IMG/VR virus record: IMGVR_UViG_3300023174_003158
Span: 1-64,000 of that record
Length of the DNA stretch: 64,000 nucleotides
Reading direction: 5' to 3' (one strand)
Source of the DNA: a virus
Each line of letters begins with the position of its first letter. Position 1 is the stretch's first letter. Made by a program: the position numbers and the translations under genes. The notes beneath the pieces are model-generated. The model did no database searches. It was not told the DNA's origin and worked only from the letters and a program-made list of their open reading frames with translations. Shown here one piece after another: positions 58,198 through 64,000 of this stretch.

Positions 58198-58533
58198 TTA
58201 ATCATCATTTGGTTCATTCTCACGCCAGAATGGGTCGTAGTTTAAAGACGATACTCTAAGATACATATCGGATTCTGTTTCATTTCCCTTCGAATTATGC
58301 ATAAGAGGGTAAATTAGTTTGAACCCAAAATAATCTTTAACATCGTCTCTAATTTCTTGTCGTAAAACCCAATCTTCGTTTGGGATTCTTTTATCTTCTT
58401 GTTTAAAAAATACTTTAATTTCCGGAATGTCTTCTGTATAATACGTTATCTCCACATTTTCAACTTGAGGATAATATGATAATATAAATTTTTTTACCGC
58501 CTTTGCTTTCCAATTTGGATTAGGATATTCCAT
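58198..58533 (-). CDS. Hypothetical protein, 111 aa
   Basis: Start chosen at the ATG 58533 (MEYPNPNWKAKAVKKFILSY); an in-frame GTG 15 nt upstream is less likely. Alpha/beta domain, C-terminal MYLRVSSLNYDPFWRENEPN. No family recognised. It lies between two membrane-protein genes and just after the 58556-58590 hairpin. Confidence 0.6.
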   Translation of the reverse strand: MEYPNPNWKAKAVKKFILSYYPQVENVEITYYTEDIPEIKVFFKQEDKRIPNEDWVLRQEIRDDVKDYFGFKLIYPLMHNSKGNETESDMYLRVSSLNYDPFWRENEPNDD

Positions 58534-58555
58534 AATACTAAATATCACTTATAAT

Positions 58556-58590
58556 TAAAAACCCTCCTTTATGGGGGAGGGGTGGTTTTA
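58556..58590 (-). terminator. GC-rich hairpin terminator
   Basis: AACCCTCC pairs with GGGAGGGG (6-7 GC pairs, loop TTTATGG) on either strand; it lies 18 nt after the stop at 58608 and so ends the transcript of the two-helix membrane protein. Followed by A/T-rich sequence. Confidence 0.65.
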
Positions 58591-58607
58591 ATATTTTACT
58601 TGTTAGG

Positions 58608-58862
58608 TTATTCAATCGGGGGTTTATTTGATGAGTCAGGTGTTTTTTTTGTGAATATTTTCTCCACCACCGTAAGACCAAGTCCCCCTCCAACAATAAG
58701 AGCGAGAGCATCAAACATAAATTCAGGTGTAACCCAATTTTCAGCTTTAAATGTTGCAACTAAAGTAACAAAAATTATTGTGAATAATGAAATTAGTGCC
58801 GCGAACCTTTTGCTTGATTCTGGTGTGTCTTGACTTAAAAGTCTAGTAAAAAAATTTTTCAT
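58608..58862 (-). CDS. Two-helix membrane protein, holin/anti-holin-like
   Basis: 84 residues. Amphipathic N-terminus (KNFFTRLLSQDTPESSKR), transmembrane helices at about 20-40 (FAALISLFTIIFVTLVATF) and 48-68 (FMFDALALIVGGGLGLTVV), and a charged tail (KIFTKKTPDSSNKPP). The 'S-S-K-R-F-x-A-L' start and G-rich second helix resemble phage holin-type proteins of the small two-helix class. Two such proteins (57799 and here) in one 1-kb stretch suggest a lysis pair, but no endolysin is visible. Confidence 0.55.
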   Translation of the reverse strand: MKNFFTRLLSQDTPESSKRFAALISLFTIIFVTLVATFKAENWVTPEFMFDALALIVGGGLGLTVVEKIFTKKTPDSSNKPPIE

Positions 58863-58879
58863 AGGTTAGTTGTTTATAT

Positions 58880-58886
58880 ATAAATA
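58880..58886 (-). promoter_or_regulatory. TATTTAT late-promoter-like element
   Basis: TATTTATATATAAAC on the coding strand, 17 nt from the ATG at 58862. Confidence 0.5.
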
Positions 58887-58934
58887 CAAAAAAAATTTAC
58901 AATAATAACATCACACCAAAAAAAGTAAATAAAA

Positions 58935-58956
58935 AACCCCTCTAATTTGAGGGGTT
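58935..58956 (-). terminator. Hairpin terminator
   Basis: AACCCCTC and GAGGGGTT form an 8-bp stem with a 6-nt loop (TAATTT), followed on the minus strand by a U-rich run (the A-run at 58929-58934 on plus). It lies 20 nt after the stop at 58976. Confidence 0.8.
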
Positions 58957-58975
58957 ATATTATATTAATAATTAA

Positions 58976-59470
58976 TTATCTTCCAGAACCAAATCCAGTC
59001 CATGCGTTAACAGGACAACCATATCTCCTACTTCTTACTCCCGTAATTAAAACAATTAACAAAATTATTGCAAACCCTATCACCCAAACCATTTCACCTT
59101 TGTCAATCCCCTCCTTAATAGATTTCTTACTTTTTCTTAAATTTAATAATTTTCTTAACTCACTTTTCAAACTATCTTTATTATCCTTTATACTACAAAA
59201 ATAATTTTTAACTTTTTCTTCTAATGCTTTGACATCCACATTTTTATTTGTACTTGGCTCCGGTCCTACTGAATATGTTTTTTCCATATTTTCTAATTCG
59301 TCGTCATCTGCAAGTGTAACTAAACTAATCCCCGGCAATCCATCACTCGTTAACATAGAATTAATTTCTGATACCGCTTGTTCCGCAGCCACATTTTGTT
59401 CCGATTCCTTTATTACTCTTCTAACCAATCTTGTTAAATCGTTTTCCGTTAATCTTATAATTTTTCCCAT
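58976..59470 (-). CDS. Membrane-tailed protein with virion-type N-terminal peptide
   Basis: 164 residues. The N-terminus GKIIRLTENDLTRLVRRVIK|ES is a short amphipathic basic helix that I associate with many otherwise unrelated proteins of uncultured T4-like phages; it ends in I-K-E, which fits the (L/I)-x-E cleavage rule of T4 prohead protease gp21. The body is acidic and helical, with a coiled-coil-like NKDSLKSELRKLLNLRKSKK stretch. A transmembrane helix (about 126-145) lies near the C-terminus, followed by a basic tail (RSRRYGC). It may be a capsid-internal or ejected membrane protein. Own TATTTAT and terminator. Confidence 0.6.
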   Translation of the reverse strand: MGKIIRLTENDLTRLVRRVIKESEQNVAAEQAVSEINSMLTSDGLPGISLVTLADDDELENMEKTYSVGPEPSTNKNVDVKALEEKVKNYFCSIKDNKDSLKSELRKLLNLRKSKKSIKEGIDKGEMVWVIGFAIILLIVLITGVRSRRYGCPVNAWTGFGSGR

Positions 59471-59485
59471 AATATATTTTTATAT

Positions 59486-59492
59486 ATAAATA
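59486..59492 (-). promoter_or_regulatory. TATTTAT late-promoter-like element
   Basis: TATTTATATATAAAAA on the coding strand, 15 nt from the ATG at 59470. Confidence 0.5.
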
Positions 59493-59508
59493 TACCACAT
59501 TAATAAAA

Positions 59509-59531
59509 AACCCCACTTTAAGGGTAGGGTT
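59509..59531 (-). terminator. Imperfect hairpin terminator after uvsX-like gene
   Basis: AACCC...GGGTT ends with inner pairs through CAC/GGTA (one mismatch), preceded by an A-run on plus (U-run on the transcript). It begins 6 nt after the stop at 59537. Confidence 0.6.
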
Positions 59532-59536
59532 AATTT

Positions 59537-60532
59537 TTATTCTGTAATTTCTACTTCTTCTGATTCTTCAAGTTTTATCTCACCGTCTCCGGATAGTATC
59601 GCGTTCCAGTATTGAGAATAATCCTTTTTATATTTTTCCAAATCTTCTTTGGTGTCTTGGATATATCCGTTATGAACCGCAATAACCTTACCATCTTTAT
59701 AACCCAAACCATTTACGTGGTTTTTAAGTATAGATATTTTTGTTCTAATTGCGTACGATACAGTTCTACCATTCTTAGTTGCGGTGATATGATTGATACC
59801 CGCATTCTTTTGGTTACCGAATAAGAACACTAATGATGATGCCAACCATAATGCCTCACCACCTTTCGCCTTAATCGTTGGTTGTCCGAATGGATTGTCC
59901 GGTAACTCAACCCAAGGCTGATTAACCACAACCATTGTATTATAGTAAGGATAATCCTCTTTCTTTGACTTTGTAATTCTTGAATGAACTCCCATTCCAA
60001 TCTTATCTGCTAACGTGGATGCGTTATGCTGTTTCCCACCTTTACCATCAAACGTCATTTTACAAGGAATAGAACCAACCGAATCCCATAAGAACAATAA
60101 GTTATATGGAACCTCACCTTTTTCTTGTGCGTCCAATACCTGATTAATAAAATCTGTTACTTGTTCGATATAATCAAACGAATCATTAAAGATAAAATCT
60201 CCGTCCCATTCTCCGTTTTCATTCTTTGTTGCTTGTAATCCCAACTCAACTGCGTGGTCCCAACTCCATTTCTTCTCGGTGATAATAAACACAGGTAGAT
60301 GTCCTTTCTTTTGAGCATCTGCCGCCGCAAGTATCATTGAGGTTGTCTTACTACTATTACTATGTCCCAAGAACATATTGATTCCACCCATTACAGGTCC
60401 GGGCACTCCACAAGCATTATGAAAGGCCTCACCACAATTGTAGTAGTTTGTTTCTTTATATTTTGTTTTGGTTGAGAACTTATCTTTTATGTTCCCAATT
60501 CCTCCGATGTCTTTTTTCTTAATTCCTGCCAT
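59537..60532 (-). CDS. uvsX: UvsX-like recombinase (RecA family)
   Basis: 331 residues. Walker A is GHSNSSKTT (about 56-64), i.e. the G-x(4)-G-K-T loop with Ser in place of the last Gly; T4 UvsX also lacks it. Walker B: NLLFLWDSVGSIP (about 146-158). A further MVVVNQP and an L2-type NPFGQPTIKAKGGEALWLAS loop match RecA strand-exchange features. Coats ssDNA and drives recombination-dependent replication with gp32. It lies downstream of the glycosyltransferase-like gene and closes with a terminator. Confidence 0.88.
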   Translation of the reverse strand: MAGIKKKDIGGIGNIKDKFSTKTKYKETNYYNCGEAFHNACGVPGPVMGGINMFLGHSNSSKTTSMILAAADAQKKGHLPVFIITEKKWSWDHAVELGLQATKNENGEWDGDFIFNDSFDYIEQVTDFINQVLDAQEKGEVPYNLLFLWDSVGSIPCKMTFDGKGGKQHNASTLADKIGMGVHSRITKSKKEDYPYYNTMVVVNQPWVELPDNPFGQPTIKAKGGEALWLASSLVFLFGNQKNAGINHITATKNGRTVSYAIRTKISILKNHVNGLGYKDGKVIAVHNGYIQDTKEDLEKYKKDYSQYWNAILSGDGEIKLEESEEVEITE

Positions 60533-60551
60533 AAATTATTTTTTTTTATTT

Positions 60552-61496
60552 TTAAAAATTTAATAAACTGATTGTGTTGTTAATACTATTTTCCGGACTT
60601 AAATAATCTTCATAATATTTTCTAGCATTTTTTGATATAAATTCTAAAAAATTTTTATCGTCTTTTACCTCCAAAAACCTATCTATAATCATTTTTGCAT
60701 GACTTTGGGAACCCCAATTATCATTTATATTTTTTAAATCATCAGGTCTATCGATTGATATATAATGATAGTTAGGTATTAATGGTTGTCTCATTTCACT
60801 AAGGTATTCAAACCTAATAAATGGTATCCCGATTGCCATATATTCAACATCTCTGTAACAAAACTCCCCAACACCTGAAATTGATAATCCTACGGAATAT
60901 TTAATCATTTCTTCAATATATTTTTCAAATGGTGCATTTAACGACTCTCCACCATAAAAAAAATTATTATCTAATTTATTTACAATATTTCTAATACGTA
61001 AATCACCTCTGAAGTATAATTTATCAAAGAAAAAATTTGATTTTTTTCTTTGATGATAAAAATAATCTAAATCAAAATCATTTGCTTTAAAGTAAATCCA
61101 AGGTTTATATTTATATCTGAATTTTTCATCAACTAAAATTTCTATTTTTTTTCTATTAAATTGACTTATGTAAATATCGGTTATATTATCGTTTGATTGT
61201 AGATTAATAATATCGTCTGAAACAATATCCGCAACACTAAAAACTTTAGCCTTTTTTGTATCAAAATCTTCTATTATCATCTCACAATCTCCAAGATTTA
61301 TTGTCCTTGGATTTTCAGATTCATCTAAATCTAATACAATAGGGTTACGTTTTTTATGAGAATTTTTTGAATATCCGTTAATAATAACTTCGTTTTTATA
61401 TGAAATATATCTAATTAAATTATTAAAAAATATATTAAAATATCTAATTTTATAATTATTATAGTTAACTTGATGGTGTATTATTAGTTTTTTCAT
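60552..61496 (-). CDS. Glycosyltransferase-like protein
   Basis: 314 residues. The C-terminal block SVGLSISGVGEFCYRDVEYM then AIGIPFIRFEYLSEMRQPLI and NYHYISIDRPDD resembles the acceptor/donor region of GT-B or exostosin-like glycosyltransferases (invariant E in GEFCYRDVE and the 'MG-[IT]-P' strand). The N-terminal half is less clear. It could modify phage DNA bases, phage fibres or host glycans. It sits between the recombinase and a small gene, TAATG-coupled to the latter. Lower GC and more Lys/Asn than neighbours suggest recent acquisition. Confidence 0.7.
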   Translation of the reverse strand: MKKLIIHHQVNYNNYKIRYFNIFFNNLIRYISYKNEVIINGYSKNSHKKRNPIVLDLDESENPRTINLGDCEMIIEDFDTKKAKVFSVADIVSDDIINLQSNDNITDIYISQFNRKKIEILVDEKFRYKYKPWIYFKANDFDLDYFYHQRKKSNFFFDKLYFRGDLRIRNIVNKLDNNFFYGGESLNAPFEKYIEEMIKYSVGLSISGVGEFCYRDVEYMAIGIPFIRFEYLSEMRQPLIPNYHYISIDRPDDLKNINDNWGSQSHAKMIIDRFLEVKDDKNFLEFISKNARKYYEDYLSPENSINNTISLLNF

Positions 61497-61717
61497 TATT
61501 GTATTTCTTCGTTAGGTAAATCTTCAACAATCCAAGTCATTAATTCTTTATCTATTATTTCTTTCCATATACCTTCTTCAAGTATAAAAAAGTCACCTCC
61601 TTTACTATGTTCGCTAATCCTTATTTCGTGTTGAACCCCATTTTCATCCTCTATGGTACACTCTTTCGTTTCCATATAGTAAACAATCTCGGGTTCTGTT
61701 TTTAATTTGTAAGTCAT
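61496..61717 (-). CDS. Small hypothetical protein, 73 aa
   Basis: ATG at 61717 (MTYKLKTEPEIVYYMETKEC); an in-frame GTG upstream lies in the gp32 terminator, so the ATG is right. Beta-rich protein with Cys20 and an acidic C-terminus (WIVEDLPNEEIQ). No family. It ends TAATG into the glycosyltransferase gene, so the two are translated together. Confidence 0.6.
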   Translation of the reverse strand: MTYKLKTEPEIVYYMETKECTIEDENGVQHEIRISEHSKGGDFFILEEGIWKEIIDKELMTWIVEDLPNEEIQ

Positions 61718-61734
61718 AAATTTAACGATTAAAA

Positions 61735-61760
61735 AAGGGTGAGGTTTTATCCCCACCCTT
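61735..61760 (-). terminator. Hairpin terminator after gp32 gene
   Basis: AAGGGTGAGG pairs with CCCCACCCTT (one A-C mismatch), loop TTTTAT, followed on the minus strand by a U-run. It starts 15 nt after the gp32 stop. Confidence 0.8.
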
Positions 61761-61775
61761 AAAGTTTAAGTTTAA

Positions 61776-62627
61776 TTAGAATGGTAACTCTGTGTCAACC
61801 TCAGAATCCATTTGAGGGTCAACATAAGATTTAGATTTTGAACCACCACCAATAGTTGTAGTAGATTCTTCACTATCTCCATACACATAACCACCTTTGT
61901 CATTATCCCATTTCGGTGTTTTTCCTTGTGCGATTGCCTCCAAATACTCAACAGGTTTTTTAGAATAGACATCTCTCCAAGTTAACTCATCACTCATCCA
62001 CTCTTTCATTTGGTCTTTATCCTCCGAAAGTGGTTGAACGTCGTCATACATAATGGTAGATACCGAAGTATACTCTTTACCTTTACCTGTCTTTGATTTT
62101 GTTAATTCAATAATCAAATCACGACCCTTTTCAGCATCTGTTACATCACCCTTGTTCTTCCAAATAGGAATGATTTTATCAAGAATACCATCATTCTTAT
62201 AGTTGTGTTTGAATCTCCAAAACTTTGGTCCGTCTTCTTCTTTGTCTCTGTCAATAACTTTAACAATGTAGAATTTACGAGATTTGTATTGTTTTGCTAA
62301 TTCTTTATCAGATTCTTTACCCGTAGAATTTAATTCTTCGTAAACCTCATTTAGTGGTGAACGTTCGTTGTCATTCTTTCCCGGGTCAAAGAATTTTTGC
62401 CATTGACCTCCAACTTGGATTTCATGGTACCAAGCCTCTTTAAATGGTGAAGAACCATCGGGTGTTGGTAGGATTCTAATTCTTCTTTGTCCTGATTTTT
62501 CTTTGTCTCCTAATAACAAAGCAAAATACTTTTTCATTCTTTCGTCTTGCGACATCTTGTTTTGGGCTCCGCCAGAACTTTGATTTTTTTCATACTGTGC
62601 CAATACGGCGTCGAGTGCACTCATCAT
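61776..62627 (-). CDS. ssDNA-binding protein (T4 gp32-like)
   Basis: 283 residues. N-terminal helix and a 'KYFALLLGDKEKSGQRRIRI' start of the OB core, then LPTPDGSSPFKEAWYHEIQVG, VYEEL...KSRKFYIVKVIDRDKE, and ITELTK-type strands. The acidic C-terminus ends SEVDTELPF, resembling the D-x-x-L-P-F tip of SSBs that recruits partner proteins. The Cys/His zinc site of T4 gp32 is not apparent. It coats ssDNA for the UvsX/helicase/primase set. Has its own promoter (62660-62690) and terminator, i.e. an independent unit. MM start: either Met possible. Confidence 0.83.
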   Translation of the reverse strand: MMSALDAVLAQYEKNQSSGGAQNKMSQDERMKKYFALLLGDKEKSGQRRIRILPTPDGSSPFKEAWYHEIQVGGQWQKFFDPGKNDNERSPLNEVYEELNSTGKESDKELAKQYKSRKFYIVKVIDRDKEEDGPKFWRFKHNYKNDGILDKIIPIWKNKGDVTDAEKGRDLIIELTKSKTGKGKEYTSVSTIMYDDVQPLSEDKDQMKEWMSDELTWRDVYSKKPVEYLEAIAQGKTPKWDNDKGGYVYGDSEESTTTIGGGSKSKSYVDPQMDSEVDTELPF

Positions 62628-62659
62628 AGTTGTTTAATTTTAATTGTTTATTTATATTA

Positions 62660-62690
62660 CAAGTATAGTAATAGTTTTTGCTTATGTCAA
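62660..62690 (-). promoter_or_regulatory. Bacteroidota-type promoter of gp32 gene
   Basis: TTG (62690-62688), 20-bp spacer, TATACTTG (62667-62660) on the minus strand, 32 nt from the gp32 ATG. One mismatch to TAnnTTTG. It marks gp32 as under host-type early control in contrast to the TATTTAT genes around it. Confidence 0.65.
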
Positions 62691-62701
62691 ATAAATAAAA
62701 A

Positions 62702-62726
62702 TGGATATCACGATTTGTGATATCCA
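62702..62726 (-). terminator. Hairpin terminator
   Basis: TGGATATCAC pairs perfectly with GTGATATCCA (10 bp) with loop GATTT, 27 nt after the stop at 62753; it precedes the gp32 promoter. Confidence 0.8.
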
Positions 62727-62752
62727 AATATATATTTTTAAAAATTTAATAA

Positions 62753-63412
62753 TTACATCGTAGTTTCGTCTTCATCGTTTGGTGAAAAAGTATTTTTAAT
62801 CTCACCGTCTGAAATATCTGTTATATCATCAGTAGTTAAAACATATTCATTTTTTCCTGTTTTTTCCATATCAGCTTGTTTATCTGTAAAAAAATCAGAT
62901 AACTTTTGATTAAAAGGATATGAATCATAACTCCTTAATTCCAATTTCTCTTGTGGTGTTTTTTCTCTATACTTCTCAATCTTGTTCTCCAAACTATTAA
63001 GTTTGGCAACAATTTGGTCCATATCAACCAACTTGGATTCCAAGTTAGATAATTGTGAAAATAAATTATTAAAATATTCTTCTTGCTTTTTTTCAATATT
63101 TTCCTGTGATGTAACTAAATCAGTTATCTCTAACTCTTCAGTATCATCCTCCCCTTCTTCGGATTTTCCCTTATTATCAATTTTTTCAACTTCATCATCC
63201 GCAGAAACGTCAATTGGTTGTGCCTCCGCATCGGCACCTCCCGCAGGTGGTGGTGCTCCCGCATCTCCTCCCGGTTCAGGTGAAGGTGGTGGTGCACCCG
63301 CATCCCCTTCCGCAGGTGGAGGAGGTGGCGGAGGAGCATCTTGCTCCATAATATATTTATTAATACTTCTATATCTTTCTATTTCTCTAAGAATCTTCTT
63401 ATCAATTGCCAT
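62753..63412 (-). CDS. Pro-rich, coiled-coil virion/scaffold-like protein
   Basis: 219 residues. The N-terminal helix REIERYRSINKYIMEQ ends in I-M-E, a possible prohead-protease cut site. It is followed by a Pro/Ala/Gly-rich spacer (about 26-65), an acidic region, a coiled coil (about 110-160, LFSQLSNLESKLVDMDQIVA), and a C-terminal segment ELRSYDSYPFNQKLSDFF. Very acidic overall. Such architecture is typical for scaffold or prohead-core proteins and I associate it with an uncharacterised structural protein of related uncultured phages. Part of the unit starting at 63642. Confidence 0.6.
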   Translation of the reverse strand: MAIDKKILREIERYRSINKYIMEQDAPPPPPPPAEGDAGAPPPSPEPGGDAGAPPPAGGADAEAQPIDVSADDEVEKIDNKGKSEEGEDDTEELEITDLVTSQENIEKKQEEYFNNLFSQLSNLESKLVDMDQIVAKLNSLENKIEKYREKTPQEKLELRSYDSYPFNQKLSDFFTDKQADMEKTGKNEYVLTTDDITDISDGEIKNTFSPNDEDETTM

Positions 63413-63417
63413 TTTAA

Positions 63418-63642
63418 TTAATCGTTTAATAATTGTTTTATACCTCTTACGGTTTCTACTTTTACTTGTCTATTTACAGTTGTTTGATGTCCGGCTCTTT
63501 CAATAAGTCCGTCTTTTTCTCTAACAACGTAACAATCTCCTGTTTCTAAATCACAAACTTCTTTTGTTCCATTACCCATAGATTGTTCTGAGTATTGTCC
63601 CTGTTTTCCAAGATAGTTGTTTAATTTTGATGTTAAGTCCAT
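63418..63642 (-). CDS. Small structural-like protein, 74 aa
   Basis: ATG at 63642 (MDLTSKLNNYLGKQGQYSEQ); an upstream in-frame TTG (63669) overlaps the TATTTAT element and is less likely. The chain continues NGTKEVCDLETGDCYVVREKDG with a C-x6-C pair, and ends KVETVRGIKQLLND. The 'CDLETGDCYVVREKDGLIER' block looks like a conserved small domain of these phages. Function unknown. The start is 16 nt after a TATTTAT element (63659-63665). Confidence 0.6.
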   Translation of the reverse strand: MDLTSKLNNYLGKQGQYSEQSMGNGTKEVCDLETGDCYVVREKDGLIERAGHQTTVNRQVKVETVRGIKQLLND

Positions 63643-63658
63643 ATTATATGTTTTATTT

Positions 63659-63665
63659 ATAAATA
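63659..63665 (-). promoter_or_regulatory. TATTTAT late-promoter-like element
   Basis: TATTTATAAATAAAAC on the coding strand, 16 nt from the ATG at 63642; the best-formed example in the window. Confidence 0.55.
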
Positions 63666-63673
63666 TCAAAGTT

Positions 63674-64000
63674 TTATGGAATTACAACGTTACTTGTAAT
63701 TATTTCATATTTTGTCGACCTTGTAGTATCGGGGTCTCCATTACTTGTTATTGGTATAACGGTTACTTGGAATGAAAAATTATAACTTCCGGACAATAAA
63801 CGATTTGTTGGATTTAATTGAACCACCAATCCATATGGATTAACATACCACTGTTCGTCAGTTACTCTACTTCCTGTTGAGCCATCCCGAATACCTACAG
63901 GCGAGTTAGATGGTAAATTGAATTTTATATCAGATATTTTCCACTTTCCAACATTACTAGCAACTTTAAATGTTATTTTAGTGTCGTTATTACCCGCCTT
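63674..64000 (-). CDS. C-terminal part of structural protein, cut by window edge
   Basis: A frame open from the right edge codes for 108 residues ending EIITSNVVIP and a stop at 63674-63676. Beta-rich, Asn/Ser/Thr-rich with Ig-like strands (NDTKITFKVASNVGKWKISD; RLLSGSYNFSFQVTVIP), so probably a virion surface protein. The N-terminus is beyond the window. Confidence 0.65.
   Translation of the reverse strand, partial: KAGNNDTKITFKVASNVGKWKISDIKFNLPSNSPVGIRDGSTGSRVTDEQWYVNPYGLVVQLNPTNRLLSGSYNFSFQVTVIPITSNGDPDTTRSTKYEIITSNVVIP

Noticed and set aside
62641-62660. T4-like late promoter TATAAATA before gp32
   Set aside because: A TATAAATA match is present, but a better-spaced Bacteroidota-type promoter overlaps the site and the match does not recur before other genes.
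1-64000. Integrase, attachment sites or lysogeny genes
   Set aside because: No recombinase, repressor of the CI type or direct-repeat att sites seen; the gene set is that of a lytic T4-like phage.

Overview
The window is one continuous stretch of a large, AT-rich tailed-phage genome. Nearly every credible gene lies on the minus strand, so transcription runs from position 64000 towards 1. The replication and baseplate proteins are of the T4 type: a UvsX-like recombinase, a gp32-like ssDNA-binding protein, a DnaB/gp41-like helicase, a gp61-like primase with zinc finger and TOPRIM, a FEN/RNase H-type 5' nuclease, a RuvC-fold resolvase, and gp6-like and gp25-like baseplate proteins. This points to a contractile-tailed (myovirus-like) phage. 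The host is most likely a member of the Bacteroidota, probably a flavobacterium. Several early-type genes carry the Bacteroidota promoter form (TTG, 19-20 bp spacer, TAnnTTTG), start codons sit in A-rich leaders without Shine-Dalgarno sequences, and the tail-fibre genes are full of SprB-type (GGTPPY) repeats known from flavobacterial gliding adhesins.

Layout from low to high coordinates. Positions 1-9800 hold the early/accessory zone: about two dozen small, mostly unrecognised genes in tightly coupled operons (TAATG and ATGA junctions), a cluster of unusual tRNA-like elements (1302-2119), a structured intergenic RNA candidate (about 2150-2280), the primase, a putative cysteine peptidase, and an HNH endonuclease overlapped by a small ribbon-helix-helix gene. 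The RuvC-like resolvase lies at 9799-10395. Positions 10423-51845 are a late block of tail-fibre, adhesin and baseplate genes. At its centre are two giant paralogous fibres (1627 and 2563 aa) built from long Thr-Pro-Thr repeat shafts interrupted by Cys-rich globular islands; the larger ends in BspA-like (DUF285) repeats. The baseplate end (36428-51845) includes an 1844-aa protein with a hydrophobic, membrane-segment-like middle and ends with the gp6-like and gp25-like proteins. Positions 51865-63400 hold the replication block: class II (B12-dependent) ribonucleotide reductase, helicase, nuclease, two small membrane proteins, UvsX, a glycosyltransferase-like protein, gp32 and a coiled-coil virion or scaffold-like protein. 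Many of these are separated by clear hairpin terminators. Both ends of the window cut through a gene.

Two regulatory signatures recur. The Bacteroidota sigma-type promoter sits before small early genes and gp32. A second element, TATTTAT on the coding strand, lies 13-19 nt before the start codon of eight structural or replication genes and within 40 nt of several others. It is a good candidate for this phage's own late promoter.

The least expected parts of the window are the tRNA-like family (four elements with identical acceptor 5' strands but divergent cores), the Thr-Pro fibre system with its repeated Cys modules, and a conserved-looking N-terminal peptide at 59470 that resembles a capsid-targeting or prohead-protease signal.
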